A stretch of 64,000 nucleotides of DNA from an uncultured Porphyromonadaceae bacterium (GCA_947175605.1 CAMWNH010000004.1:1-64000); one strand, 5' to 3'; shown: positions 25,761 through 34,890, counted from the stretch's first letter. Notes: a model not told the origin generated them from the letters alone. Translations and numbers: made by a program.

Positions 25761-27143
25761 ATGAATCCTCGTCAGTATTATATACAACTCTCTCTTGGCT
25801 GCTCTACGGGGCGGACAGTGAACGATTACGACGACGCGGGGCGCGTGATCGGCACGAAGAAGTGCGGGCACGCTGAAGCTCGCGGCTTGGGCAAAATAGC
25901 TGACGCCGGGCTTCGTTGTGGACGGGCCGGAGGCTCGTCCCTACTGGTTGCAGGGGCAGGGCGGAGATGGAGCCGTAGAGGATTTACCCTGATCGGCATC
26001 ACCAACTCGAACTACGACCACCGCGGATTGCTCGTATCTCATGCGCTGGACATCCCGGGCGGAACGCTGTCCATCGGTTACAAGCACGATGCGGACGGCA
26101 ATCTGCTGCAGCGCAGCTACACGCGCATCGTGAACTCGGCGTATTCGTCATACACGCGGAATTTCATCGCGGGACGCGTGTTCAAGGGCAATGCGCTTGA
26201 GTACTCCTACTTTACGGGCGGATATTTCGACGCCGATGGCAAGGTGCACTACATAATCAGCGACTATCAGGGGTCGGCGGTGATGGTGGTGGACTCGCTG
26301 GGGACTGTGGAGCAACATAACAGCTACTATCCTTACGGCGAGCTGCACCGCAGTCCGACGGGACAGCAGCGGCTCTATATAGGCAAGGAGCGCATCGACG
26401 AGACGGGAACCTACGACTACGGCCCCCGCGATTTCCACGCCGCAGGCCTCTACTGGCAAGCACCTGACATCAAGGCGGGAGATTATGCCGGGACTAACTC
26501 CTATATCCTGTGCGCCGGGAATCCGATTCGGAATACCGACCCAACGGGGATGAAAGTGTGGAAAATGAATGAAACAGGTTATATTATCGGAGGGGTAGAT
26601 AATGATAAAGACGACTATATTATATTGGTAAATGAAAAGAATGAAGAGATTTCAAGATCAAAGAAGTACAAAGCAGGGACAATAACAGTTGATGATCAAG
26701 GAAAGGTCATCGATCCTAATACTGATGAACAACTCAAAGACAAAGAAGGAAACCCGATTTCATATTTAAGCCTAAAAGTTGATGGAGACGCAGCCGGTAC
26801 GGAAGTATTCGAATTTCTTGCAGGAGAACTGACAGCAAATGGCTCACATGTCGAATTTTCTTTAATACAGGTAGGCGAAGAGGAGAACGGTACAAATTAT
26901 ATAACTACAAGTCATCAAAGGACCACCGAAGCCGGTGCAGGGCAATTATATAGAAACAAGTTAGTAAAAGGGTATTACATCCGTTCATTGACTCATTCTC
27001 ATCCCGGTACAAATCCTGCCGGGGAAGGGGATAAGAATACTAAAACTAGAATAATTGAAAATCAGCAGACAAAAAACACGATGAAAAATATCCCAAAATT
27101 CAAAGTGTATCACTCCTCAACCGGAACATATTCTCAGTATTAA
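25761..27143 (+). CDS. Truncated Rhs/YD-repeat protein with a JAB-like C-terminal toxin domain
   Basis: This 460-residue ORF is the 3' end of an Rhs polymorphic toxin gene. Residues about 85-265 are Rhs core: DYQGSAVMVVDSLGTVEQHNSYYPYGEL and the boundary phrase with YDYGPRDFHAAGLYWQAPD and NPIRNTDPTGM, which normally precedes the variable tip. Sequence turns AT-rich right after it (about 26555), as expected for a swapped tip. The tip (residues 266-460) holds HSHP at 412-415 and D424, like the zinc motif of JAB/JAMM peptidase-type toxins, though without the usual Ser. Residues about 33-75 are a read-through of a palindromic repeat (25921-25944), and thousands of bases of Rhs N terminus and any signal peptide are missing. 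So it is a remnant or a silent tip cassette. Two exported proteins follow at once. Confidence 0.72.
   Translation: MNPRQYYIQLSLGCSTGRTVNDYDDAGRVIGTKKCGHAEARGLGKIADAGLRCGRAGGSSLLVAGAGRRWSRRGFTLIGITNSNYDHRGLLVSHALDIPGGTLSIGYKHDADGNLLQRSYTRIVNSAYSSYTRNFIAGRVFKGNALEYSYFTGGYFDADGKVHYIISDYQGSAVMVVDSLGTVEQHNSYYPYGELHRSPTGQQRLYIGKERIDETGTYDYGPRDFHAAGLYWQAPDIKAGDYAGTNSYILCAGNPIRNTDPTGMKVWKMNETGYIIGGVDNDKDDYIILVNEKNEEISRSKKYKAGTITVDDQGKVIDPNTDEQLKDKEGNPISYLSLKVDGDAAGTEVFEFLAGELTANGSHVEFSLIQVGEEENGTNYITTSHQRTTEAGAGQLYRNKLVKGYYIRSLTHSHPGTNPAGEGDKNTKTRIIENQQTKNTMKNIPKFKVYHSSTGTYSQY
25921..25944. repeat. REP-B copy 1 (inside the Rhs remnant)
   Basis: Palindromic core GACGGGCC-GGA-GGCTCGTC followed by CCTAC. 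The surrounding 25863-25990 also resembles 28268-28400 (CTGAAGCT..GGCTTGG before it, GGGGC.GGGCGGAGATGG-like text after it). Confidence 0.75.
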
Positions 27144-27160
27144 AAAGGCGCGAAATAAAA

Positions 27161-27757
27161 ATGAATCGGTATCATATTGCAGCACTATTTTTTCTTATGA
27201 CGGAAGTCTGTATCTGTGCTTCGGCCATCGAGCCATACTCCTCGATTATGGAGAAAGTGGCAGTTAGAGACAAAGCTCTTTTCGAAACTATTGACAGTAT
27301 TATTCATTCTACAGATATAACAATGACAGTCAAACCCGAATATCGAGATATGATAAAGAGTAAACGATATGATATACTCGACATGGACAGAGTGAGTATT
27401 GATAGCTGGAACCCTCCGAGCGATAATACCGAATATTGGTTTTGCGTTAGCGGAAGGTGTCAAGACGAGGACGATATTGTCGGCCATTATTATTTTAATA
27501 CATCACATTACCGCTTTACGGCTTTTGATTACGATGATGTTTTATTCAAAGGCAAGCTTGGCATAAAACAACAATTCGGATTGAATTACATGCGATTTTA
27601 TTATCATGGTTCCCCGCTCTGGGTTTTCAAAATCGAGAATGACCGGATTGCGGAGGCGTACTATACATACAATGAGCTCGATGCTTTTACCGGAGTCGTA
27701 TATGATCTTTTGAATAAACGAATTGTCTGCGAAGGATTCGGAGAATCAGGATATTAG
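27161..27757 (+). CDS. Exported protein of unknown function, 198 aa (candidate immunity protein)
   Basis: Not a recognised family. The N terminus MNRYHIAALFFLMTEVCICASA looks like a signal peptide. The mature protein is small, acidic and AT-rich in coding sequence. It begins 17 bp after the Rhs-tip gene, the usual position of an immunity gene. A segment near its N terminus (DKALFETIDSIIHSTDITMTV) resembles one in the next gene product (DEAFFNYVDSVLDMNDSTPFM), so the two may be diverged paralogues. Confidence 0.65.
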   Translation: MNRYHIAALFFLMTEVCICASAIEPYSSIMEKVAVRDKALFETIDSIIHSTDITMTVKPEYRDMIKSKRYDILDMDRVSIDSWNPPSDNTEYWFCVSGRCQDEDDIVGHYYFNTSHYRFTAFDYDDVLFKGKLGIKQQFGLNYMRFYYHGSPLWVFKIENDRIAEAYYTYNELDAFTGVVYDLLNKRIVCEGFGESGY

Positions 27758-27762
27758 TCTTT

Positions 27763-28239
27763 ATGAAACGTTTGCTAACATTAATCGCGGTAGTCGCTGC
27801 CGGTGTTGCCATTGCGACCCCTCCAAGGTTGGATATCGAACATCATTGGAAACTGGTTCAGGATGAAGCGTTTTTCAACTATGTTGATTCCGTGCTCGAC
27901 ATGAACGATTCTACCCCTTTTATGGATATGGATCCGGGAGCCAGGCAGCTCGTTCAAAGAGCAAAGAGATATTACAAGGTCGTGATCGACAATGGCTCAC
28001 TGCAGGATTCAATTGTCATTAATGACGGAAAACCGCATAAGATTCACATCACTCAATACAGACAGCTGAAGCCCGACGCCAAGTCAACGGTAAAATATAA
28101 GGATCGCGTATACTTTTTCACGATTGCTAATGCCGATATATTCCGTCCCTTCCATATACTTCTTTCCCATACAACGTCAAGGGTCAGCCCTTGCCTCCCG
28201 GGGCAGGAATGGGAATTCGAATATACCGCGCCCAAGTAG
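27763..28239 (+). CDS. Exported protein of unknown function, 158 aa (possible paralogue of the preceding)
   Basis: A signal peptide is visible (MKRLLTLIAVVAAGVAIA). The mature part is about 140 residues with no recognised motif. It shares a short N-terminal pattern D-[EK]-A-x-F-x-x-x-D-S with the 27161-27757 product. The ATG lies 5 bp after the preceding stop, so the two are co-transcribed. Possible roles are immunity protein or orphan envelope protein of the Rhs segment; neither is shown by sequence. Confidence 0.65.
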   Translation: MKRLLTLIAVVAAGVAIATPPRLDIEHHWKLVQDEAFFNYVDSVLDMNDSTPFMDMDPGARQLVQRAKRYYKVVIDNGSLQDSIVINDGKPHKIHITQYRQLKPDAKSTVKYKDRVYFFTIANADIFRPFHILLSHTTSRVSPCLPGQEWEFEYTAPK

Positions 28240-28580
28240 TTGCAACTTCTTTGGAGCTCTAAGACGATCGGGCGCGCTGAAGCTTGGGGCTTGGACAAAT
28301 TTATTTAGGGGATTGATCGGGATTTAGCCCGGATTTTGCTATCGGGCGTTGTTGACGTGCCGAAGGCACGTCCCTACAGGTCGCGGGGGCGGCCTGGAGA
28401 TGGGGGCAACGCGGATTTCCCCTGCTCTGAAGCTGGGGGATTGATCGGGATTTATCGAGATTGATCGGGATTTATCTTGGATTTTGCTATCGGGCGTTGT
28501 GGACGGGCCGGAGGCTCGTCCCTACATGGTCGCGGGGGCGGCGAGGAGGGAGCCATGGCGGATTTATTTATCTTTTGGGG
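28240..28580. repeat. Repeat-rich intergenic region with REP-B copies 2 and 3
   Basis: No gene seen. It holds two palindromic REP-B cores (28354-28377, GACGTGCC-GAA-GGCACGTC, with compensatory changes keeping the hairpin; 28502-28525, same as the 25921 copy). A 22-bp exact direct repeat (28331-28352 and 28479-28500) precedes each core, and GATTGATCGGGATTTA occurs three times (about 28311, 28440, 28459). Compensatory changes in the arms suggest the structure matters. Confidence 0.8.
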
Positions 28581-29750
28581 TCAGCGGCCGGTGAGGAGAC
28601 GGGCGGCACGCGGGAGGGTGCAGCGCAGGAGGATGTAGAGCGTAAGGCTGATGCCGACTGACAGGATTACCGACATGACGTATGTGGCGAATATGCCGGC
28701 GGTGGTGGGACCGAAGAGCGTCCGGAGGGCGTTGGTGATGATGGTGAGATTGGTGCCCCGATATGGGATGAGCGCTACGGAATGGAAGGCGTAGATGAAG
28801 AAGGCTGCCGGTGCAAGGGTCTTGATGGGGCGATGTCCGCGACGAACCATGCGGGCCGCGAGGATGAACATGATGAATACTCCCGCAAGCTGAAACAGCG
28901 GGTAGATCCAGAGGCCGACCTGTGTGGCTTCGCAATTGAAATATACACTCGCGAGGCACATAGGCAAGGCCAGGGCATAGAGTGCGGGGCGCATGTGCAG
29001 GGCAAAGGCTATGATGCTGCGGCGATGTACGGCGAAGCAGGCCCCCGCCGCGAAGTAGAAGGCGGAATAGGCGCTAAATCCGGGCAGCTGCGGCCATAGG
29101 TGCAGATACATGCACACGAAGAGCAGTCCGAGGCCCCACACCCGCAAATAGCGCACGAGCACGTAGATGAGCGGGGAGAGGGCTGTGACGACAAGGAGAT
29201 CGCGCATAAACCACAAGGGACCGTCATAGGGGCCGGAATTGTAGATGGGGAGACCAAATATATTTTTCACTTCGCCGCCCCACCGGGCCCAATCCCACAG
29301 TATGCGATAGAGGTTGGCATCGCGCATGTCGCCCGGAATACTGTCGGGGAGGCCCGAACGTAAATATCCCAGATAGCCGTAGAGCAGACAGAAGGCAAAG
29401 GGGAGCAGATTCCAGAGGATGTACGGCAGGGCGAGTGTGCGTCCGCGACGCTGCATCTTGCCCTGCCAACGCGTAAAGTTCCATCGTGGGATATTCTGAA
29501 AGAAGAGGAATCCCGAGATCATGAAGAAACATGCCACGGCAATGAGGCCTATGACATTGGAACAAAGGATGCAGAATGCGTTCAGCATTCCTCGGGACGA
29601 AAGCAGGGGGAAGGGAGCATCGGCGAGCGCGACGACATCCGGGCAGGCATGATGCATAACCACCAACACCGCCAGAGGGAGGCGGAGGAGTCCGATAGCT
29701 GCGGACTGAACATTAGCGTAGCGCATGCGGAAGGCGAATTCACGGGCCAT
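28581..29750 (-). CDS. Acyltransferase 3 family membrane protein
   Basis: A 389-residue polytopic membrane protein of the acyltransferase-3/OafA type, which O-acetylates or otherwise acylates surface sugars. Visible marks are the N-terminal LLRLPLAVLVVMHHAC (family LR-x7-VV-x-H), FFMISGFLFF, and about ten hydrophobic helices. The start is uncertain: ATG 29750 lies only 9 nt after a -7 box (29759-29766), so ATG 29726 (MRYANVQS) is a good alternative. A divergent nuclease gene begins at 29814. Confidence 0.85.
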   Translation of the reverse strand: MAREFAFRMRYANVQSAAIGLLRLPLAVLVVMHHACPDVVALADAPFPLLSSRGMLNAFCILCSNVIGLIAVACFFMISGFLFFQNIPRWNFTRWQGKMQRRGRTLALPYILWNLLPFAFCLLYGYLGYLRSGLPDSIPGDMRDANLYRILWDWARWGGEVKNIFGLPIYNSGPYDGPLWFMRDLLVVTALSPLIYVLVRYLRVWGLGLLFVCMYLHLWPQLPGFSAYSAFYFAAGACFAVHRRSIIAFALHMRPALYALALPMCLASVYFNCEATQVGLWIYPLFQLAGVFIMFILAARMVRRGHRPIKTLAPAAFFIYAFHSVALIPYRGTNLTIITNALRTLFGPTTAGIFATYVMSVILSVGISLTLYILLRCTLPRAARLLTGR

Positions 29751-29758
29751 AGCGTGGG

Positions 29759-29766
29759 CAAAGGTA
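29759..29766 (-). promoter_or_regulatory. -7 box (TACCTTTG) of the acyltransferase gene
   Basis: Exact TAnnTTTG on the minus strand. Its closeness to ATG 29750 suggests either a near-leaderless mRNA or use of ATG 29726. Confidence 0.55.
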
Positions 29767-29779
29767 GTGATTTTTCGGT

Positions 29780-29809
29780 TTTGAATATCGTTTTTTTTAT
29801 GTATTTTTG
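29780..29809 (+). promoter_or_regulatory. Promoter of the 29814 nuclease operon
   Basis: TTTG (29780-29783)-N18-TATTTTTG (29802-29809). The ATG begins 5 nt after the box, so the transcript is expected to be leaderless. Confidence 0.65.
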
Positions 29810-29813
29810 CAAG

Positions 29814-30563
29814 ATGAATTACAATGAACGGAACGCACACGCGAGGGACAGCCGTCTGCTTTTTGATGCAGACACGCACTCCTATTTCGTAAGGATGGCG
29901 GACGACACGCTGCAGCCCTGCGATTCCGTGACCACGATAGTCGACGGCCTGTTCGAGCCTTTCGATGCTGAGTACTGGGCCAAGCGAAAGGCCACGCCCA
30001 CTCGTACAGCCGAAGATATAATGCGCGAATGGGCCGAGAACGGCCTGCTCGCCAGCAAGCTCGGGACAGCACTGCACGACAACATCGAACGCCACTATCT
30101 GGGGCTGGAGACCACGGAGGACATGTCGGGCGACAAGGCATTCGGGCATTTCCTGCGCTTTGCGGCGGGGCGCACGCTCATGCCCTTCCGCTCGGAATGG
30201 CGCATCTTCAGCGAGCGTTTCCGCGTGGCGGGCACGCTTGATTTTCTGGCCATGGACGAGAGCGGCTACCATCTATGGGACTGGAAGCGCTCGTCGAAGG
30301 TGGTGAAGGACGGCCGTGTCGTGCGCGAGGCCTTCGGACACAAGTGCGGATTGCGCCCTGAGGTGGCCCATATCGAAGACACATCTTTCTGGCACTACGC
30401 CCTGCAGCTTAGCCTCTACCGCTATATCCTCGAAACGGAATACGGGATAGAAGTACTGGACGCGCATCTCGGCGTGTTTCATCCCAACTACGAATGTCCG
30501 TATGTGGTGGAGGTGCCCTACCTGCGCCACGAAGCCGCAGCCATACTGGAGGGACGCCTATGA
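29814..30563 (+). CDS. PD-(D/E)XK superfamily nuclease
   Basis: A 249-residue protein with the core of RecB/Cas4-like nucleases: H88 in GTALHDNIE, D143 in GTLDFLA, the D-x-K pair D156/K158 in WDWKRS, and a helix with the Q-x3-Y-like ALQLSLYRYIL. It has no helicase domain, so it is a stand-alone nuclease, perhaps for repair or phage-derived DNA processing. Its stop overlaps the start of the next gene (ATGA), so it heads the nuclease - RNA methyltransferase - ABC exporter run. Confidence 0.82.
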   Translation: MNYNERNAHARDSRLLFDADTHSYFVRMADDTLQPCDSVTTIVDGLFEPFDAEYWAKRKATPTRTAEDIMREWAENGLLASKLGTALHDNIERHYLGLETTEDMSGDKAFGHFLRFAAGRTLMPFRSEWRIFSERFRVAGTLDFLAMDESGYHLWDWKRSSKVVKDGRVVREAFGHKCGLRPEVAHIEDTSFWHYALQLSLYRYILETEYGIEVLDAHLGVFHPNYECPYVVEVPYLRHEAAAILEGRL

Positions 30564-32050
30564 GCGACGCGCGAACTCTCCCTCCTGATTTCGAGACCCG
30601 CGTCGAGGCCGAGCTTGGAGCTGCGACGGCCGGGAGGCTCCTCAATGCCTTGCACGCGAGTTCGCCGGCCACTCCGGCCGTGCGCCTCAACCGCGGCAAG
30701 CACGCCGAGGCAGGGAAATCGCTCTGCGAAAAGGCTATAGCATGGAGCGGCGGGGAAGGCAGATACGTGAAGGGGCAACGGCCCGTTTTTGCCTTCGATC
30801 CGGCATGGCACGCCGGCCTCTATTATGTTCAGGATGCATCGTCGATGGCACTCTCGGCCGCAGTAGGCGAGCTGTCGGAAGCACTCGGAAGCGCTCCCTT
30901 GCGATATCTGGATGCATGCGCCGCCCCCGGAGGCAAGACCATCGCCGCCATAGAGGCGCTCCCCGAAGGCTCGGTGGTAGTAGCCAACGAATTCGACCGC
31001 AGGCGCGCGGGAATCCTTGTGGAAAACATCGAAAAGTGGGGAGAGGCTGCAGCCGCCGTATCGTGCGGCGACACGGCAGCGTTCCGCAAGCTGCCCGTGC
31101 TTTTCGACATCGTCGCCGTGGACGCTCCCTGCTCCGGCGAGGGCATGATGCGCAAGGAGCCTGAAGCCGTGGCGCAATGGAGCCCGGCTCTTGTGAGCGA
31201 ATGCGCGGCGCTGCAGCGGGAAATTCTCGCCAACGTATGGGAGACCCTCAAACCCGGAGGCTACCTGATATACAGCACCTGCACTTTCGGCCGCGAGGAA
31301 AACGAGGACAACGTGGCCTGGGCCGAAAAGGAGCTCGGCGCGGTCCGCATCCCCCTGCGTTCGATGGAGACTGCGGAAGGCCCCCTGAGCCTCGAGACGG
31401 CAACATACCGATTCATGCCCGGATTCGTCGACGGGGAAGGCCTGTTCATGGCCGTGCTTCAAAAGCCTGGCACGCTCACCCCCGGAACTGCCACCGACAA
31501 GCAAAACAAAAAAGCCTCACGCAAAGGCGCCCGCCACGAGGGCGGCCAGAAGCCCGACCCGCAGGCCGCGGCACTGTGTCAGCGCGCTCTGGGCGAGGGC
31601 TACAGCCTTCAGTCGCGCCCCGACGGAAGCTTCACGGCCATGCCCCGTCAGCTTGCCGAAATCGCGCCATTGCTCGACCGGCATCTCCACCTTCGTCTCT
31701 GCGGTACGGCGCTGGGCACAATGAAAGGCAAAGACATCACTCCGGCCCATGCGCTGGCGCTATGCTCGAAGCTGCGGTCCGAAGCCTTCCCCCGCGTCGA
31801 TGTGGACGAAGCCGAGGCCCTGGCCTACCTTCGCGGCGAGAGCCTCACGCTGCCGGAGTCCGCGCCCCGTGGCATCGTGCTCCTGACGTCAGCCGGAGGC
31901 GCACCCATAGGCTTCGTGAAAAACTTAGGCAACCGGGCTAACAACCTTTTCCCGCAGGCCCTACGCCTTAAGACCATGCCGGGCCCCGACCATCAGCCGG
32001 CCGACATAGCCCGCAAATCATCCCAAACCAATCTTACACCCGACAAATGA
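30560..32050 (+). CDS. NOL1/NOP2/Sun-family rRNA (cytosine-C5) methyltransferase, RsmF-like
   Basis: It methylates a cytosine in rRNA using S-adenosylmethionine. The 496-residue protein has the SAM motif LDACAAPGGKT (residues 118-127), motif IV VDAPCSGEGMMRK with C191, and the catalytic STCTF cysteine C241. The C-terminal 180 residues look like the RsmF-type PUA-like extension, after a Lys/Arg-rich linker. The start at 30560 (MSDARTLPPDFE) overlaps the nuclease stop; its own stop overlaps the ABC transporter start (ATGA). Confidence 0.9.
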   Translation: MSDARTLPPDFETRVEAELGAATAGRLLNALHASSPATPAVRLNRGKHAEAGKSLCEKAIAWSGGEGRYVKGQRPVFAFDPAWHAGLYYVQDASSMALSAAVGELSEALGSAPLRYLDACAAPGGKTIAAIEALPEGSVVVANEFDRRRAGILVENIEKWGEAAAAVSCGDTAAFRKLPVLFDIVAVDAPCSGEGMMRKEPEAVAQWSPALVSECAALQREILANVWETLKPGGYLIYSTCTFGREENEDNVAWAEKELGAVRIPLRSMETAEGPLSLETATYRFMPGFVDGEGLFMAVLQKPGTLTPGTATDKQNKKASRKGARHEGGQKPDPQAAALCQRALGEGYSLQSRPDGSFTAMPRQLAEIAPLLDRHLHLRLCGTALGTMKGKDITPAHALALCSKLRSEAFPRVDVDEAEALAYLRGESLTLPESAPRGIVLLTSAGGAPIGFVKNLGNRANNLFPQALRLKTMPGPDHQPADIARKSSQTNLTPDK

Positions 32051-33897
32051 AAGATTTCTTCGCCGTGCTTCGGCGTTTCGTGCCGCCCTATAAAAAATAC
32101 CTGATATTGAACATCTTCTTCAATATCCTGGCGGCCATACTCACGCTCTTCTCCTTCGCTCTGATCATCCCCATCCTGGAGATGCTGTTCAAGATCCGCG
32201 AAGGTGTGTATGATTTCATGCCCGTGGGGAGCGCCCCGCTGAAGGATGTTGTAGTCAATAACTTCTACTACTACACTCAGGACAGCATCGCCCACTTCGG
32301 ACCATCGACCACACTGGCCATCCTGGCAGGGCTGTTAGTGCTGATGACAGCGTTGAAAACGGGCGTGACCTATCTGAGCTCCTACTTCATCATCCCCCTT
32401 CGCTCGGGCATCGTGCGCGATATCCGCAACCATCTCTACGGAAAGGTGACGGTGCTGCCCATCGGATTTTTCACTGTGGAGCGCAAGGGAGACATAATGG
32501 CCCGCATGAGCGGCGACGTGGCCGAACTCGAAAATTCGGTGATGGCGTCGCTGGACATGATGTTCAAGAATCCCGTGATGATCATCGTGTGTCTTTCGAT
32601 GATGCTCGCGCTGTCGTGGCAGCTCACGCTCTTCGTGTTCATCCTGCTGCCGCTTGCCGGCCTGGTTATGGGTCGGGTCGGTTCGAGGCTGAAGCGTTCG
32701 TCGCTTGAGAATCAGAACCAATGGGGCGTGCTGATGAGCAATATCGAGGAGACGCTGGGCGGCCTGCGCGTGATCAAGGCCTTCAACGCCGAGGACAAGG
32801 TGCGCGCCCGCTTCCGGAGGGAGAACGAACGCTTCTTCCGCCTCAGCAACTCCGTGGCTCGCAGGCAGCAGCTCGCCCACCCCATGAGCGAATTCCTGGG
32901 CACTACGGCCATCGCCATCATCCTGTGGTTCGGCGGCAGCCTGATACTCAACGGCCACACGGACATGACGGCGCCCAAATTCATCTACTACATGGTGATA
33001 TTCTATAGCATCATCAATCCCGCCAAGGACCTTTCCAAGGCCATGTACGCCATTCAGAAAGGCCTTGCCTCGATGACGCGAATCGACGCCATACTCAACG
33101 CCGACAATCCCATCAAGGACCCCGCCGCACCGGCCGCTCTGCCGGAAAAGACGGATCTGCGCCTGGAGAAGGTGACTTTCAGCTACGATGGCGGAGCTAC
33201 GGATGTGCTCAAGGACATCACGCTCGACATCCCGGCGGGCGCCACGGTGGCGCTCGTGGGCCAGTCGGGCTCGGGCAAGAGCACTCTGGCCGACCTGATC
33301 CCGCGCTTCTACGACCCTTCGGCCGGCCGCGTGACCATCGGAGGCCGCGACATCCGCAGTCTGCGCGTGCGCGAGCTGCGCTCGCTCATGGGCAATGTGA
33401 ATCAGGAAGCCATTCTATTCAACGACACGATTTTCAACAACATAGCCTTCGGTGTGGAGAACGCCACGCGCGAACAGGTGGAACGTGCGGCACGGATTGC
33501 CAACGCGCACGACTTCATCACGGCCACCGAGCAAGGCTACGACACGGTGATCGGCGACCGCGGATGCCGTCTCTCGGGCGGTCAGCGCCAGCGCCTGTCC
33601 ATAGCCCGCGCCATACTCAAGAATCCTCCCGTACTTATCCTCGACGAGGCCACGTCGGCCCTCGACTCCGAGAGCGAGGCTCTGGTGCAGGAGGCACTTG
33701 AGCGCCTTATGGCGGACCGCACCACACTTGTCATCGCCCATCGCCTCTCCACCATCCGCAACGCCGACATGATATGCGTCCTGTCCGAAGGCCGCATCAT
33801 CGAGCAGGGCACTCACGAGGAGTTGATGCGCGCCGATGCCGCCGGCCACTATCGCCGCCTCGTCGAGATGCAGTCGGCAGGCCCCGCCGGAAAATGA
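32047..33897 (+). CDS. ABC exporter half-transporter (MsbA/MDR-like)
   Basis: A 616-residue fusion of a six-helix membrane domain (about residues 15-330) and an ATPase domain. The ATPase shows Walker A GQSGSGKST, Q-loop VNQEAILF, signature LSGGQRQRLSIARA, Walker B VLILDEATSALD and H-loop VIAHRLST. It acts as a homodimer exporting a lipid or other hydrophobic substrate; the position does not decide which. It overlaps the RNA methyltransferase stop by 4 bp. Confidence 0.93.
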   Translation: MKDFFAVLRRFVPPYKKYLILNIFFNILAAILTLFSFALIIPILEMLFKIREGVYDFMPVGSAPLKDVVVNNFYYYTQDSIAHFGPSTTLAILAGLLVLMTALKTGVTYLSSYFIIPLRSGIVRDIRNHLYGKVTVLPIGFFTVERKGDIMARMSGDVAELENSVMASLDMMFKNPVMIIVCLSMMLALSWQLTLFVFILLPLAGLVMGRVGSRLKRSSLENQNQWGVLMSNIEETLGGLRVIKAFNAEDKVRARFRRENERFFRLSNSVARRQQLAHPMSEFLGTTAIAIILWFGGSLILNGHTDMTAPKFIYYMVIFYSIINPAKDLSKAMYAIQKGLASMTRIDAILNADNPIKDPAAPAALPEKTDLRLEKVTFSYDGGATDVLKDITLDIPAGATVALVGQSGSGKSTLADLIPRFYDPSAGRVTIGGRDIRSLRVRELRSLMGNVNQEAILFNDTIFNNIAFGVENATREQVERAARIANAHDFITATEQGYDTVIGDRGCRLSGGQRQRLSIARAILKNPPVLILDEATSALDSESEALVQEALERLMADRTTLVIAHRLSTIRNADMICVLSEGRIIEQGTHEELMRADAAGHYRRLVEMQSAGPAGK

Positions 33898-33951
33898 GCC
33901 CCCGCCCTCGCGAACTCCAATCGAAAACTCCTGCTTCAAAATAATACAATC

Positions 33952-34815
33952 ATGAAATCAACATCAACACTTTTCACATTCCTGCTTGCATGTATCATGT
34001 TTGCCGGATGCGACTCCGGCAAGACAATTGAATCGAAATATTTTTCGATAAGCGAGCCGAGAGGAACTCTGTTTACAACCGAGGAAAAACCAACCGATGA
34101 CGTATGCGGTGTCACCTTCTACTTCGATCGCGACAGCAGCGCATACGCCACCCTGACGGTATTCCCCATGCAGCAGCACGATACCGAGAGCGCACTGAAC
34201 ACGCAGACCGTGGGCGGCGCCAATTATACTCTTCACGACATGCAGTTCAGCACACCCGTGCCCCTGGACGCAGGCAGCGCCAAAGGCTGGAAAACCTCTA
34301 TGAAGGGCAAGATGCTGTCAAAGGAATGCTCCGGCGATATTGCTTGCTTGGATATTGACAATGCTTATGTCGTGGCCATATCGGTAGGCCCCGAGGGTGC
34401 TCCCGTCTCTTTAGACAAGCTTATCAAATCTCTGAAAGTCAATAAAGCCGCCGTCGACGAGCTGCAGGCAGACACCGCAAGATATGTCGACGCCATTGCC
34501 AAAACCGCCCAGATCTCCCTTCCCATGCAAATCGATGAAACGACCGAATGGAACCATATCCAGGTGAACCATAAGTTCAAGACCGTCTTCAATGTCTTTA
34601 TGGTCCCCGGTCCGGCCGGGGACTATGAAGGCCTGGACGAACTTCTGGAGGAGGGGCGAAAAGATATGGTCGCAAGCTTGCGCGGAGACAATAGCGGCGA
34701 TTTGCTGATAAGCATTCCGGTAAGCCTTGGCTATAACATAGGCTATACATACATGACCAATGACGACTATAAGATCGTAGGCACCATTGTCCTGCAGAAC
34801 TCAGAGCTCAGATAA
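33952..34815 (+). CDS. Lipoprotein of unknown function, 287 aa
   Basis: No family recognised. A signal peptide ends in the lipobox MFAGC (Cys20), so it is lipid-anchored. The mature part has a strand-rich look (TFYFDRDSSAYATLTVFP, VNHKFKTVFNVFMVPG). It is the last gene of the plus-strand run begun at 29814, 54 bp after the ABC transporter, and is followed by a strong bidirectional terminator. Confidence 0.75.
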   Translation: MKSTSTLFTFLLACIMFAGCDSGKTIESKYFSISEPRGTLFTTEEKPTDDVCGVTFYFDRDSSAYATLTVFPMQQHDTESALNTQTVGGANYTLHDMQFSTPVPLDAGSAKGWKTSMKGKMLSKECSGDIACLDIDNAYVVAISVGPEGAPVSLDKLIKSLKVNKAAVDELQADTARYVDAIAKTAQISLPMQIDETTEWNHIQVNHKFKTVFNVFMVPGPAGDYEGLDELLEEGRKDMVASLRGDNSGDLLISIPVSLGYNIGYTYMTNDDYKIVGTIVLQNSELR

Positions 34816-34835
34816 ATACGAATGATACACCAGTT

Positions 34836-34890
34836 TTGATGTAAAAAAGTGAGTCATCCTAAATCAGCATGACTCACTTTTTTACATCAA
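34836..34890. terminator. Bidirectional terminator between convergent genes
   Basis: Perfect 22-bp arms 34836-34857 and 34869-34890 with an 11-nt loop; A6 and T6 runs inside the stem give U-runs on both strands. It serves the lipoprotein gene (plus) and the SGNH gene (minus). Confidence 0.85.

Noticed and set aside
28240..28580. Possible small gene among the repeats after 28239
   Set aside because: Only short frames made of repeat sequence; no start context or protein-like composition.
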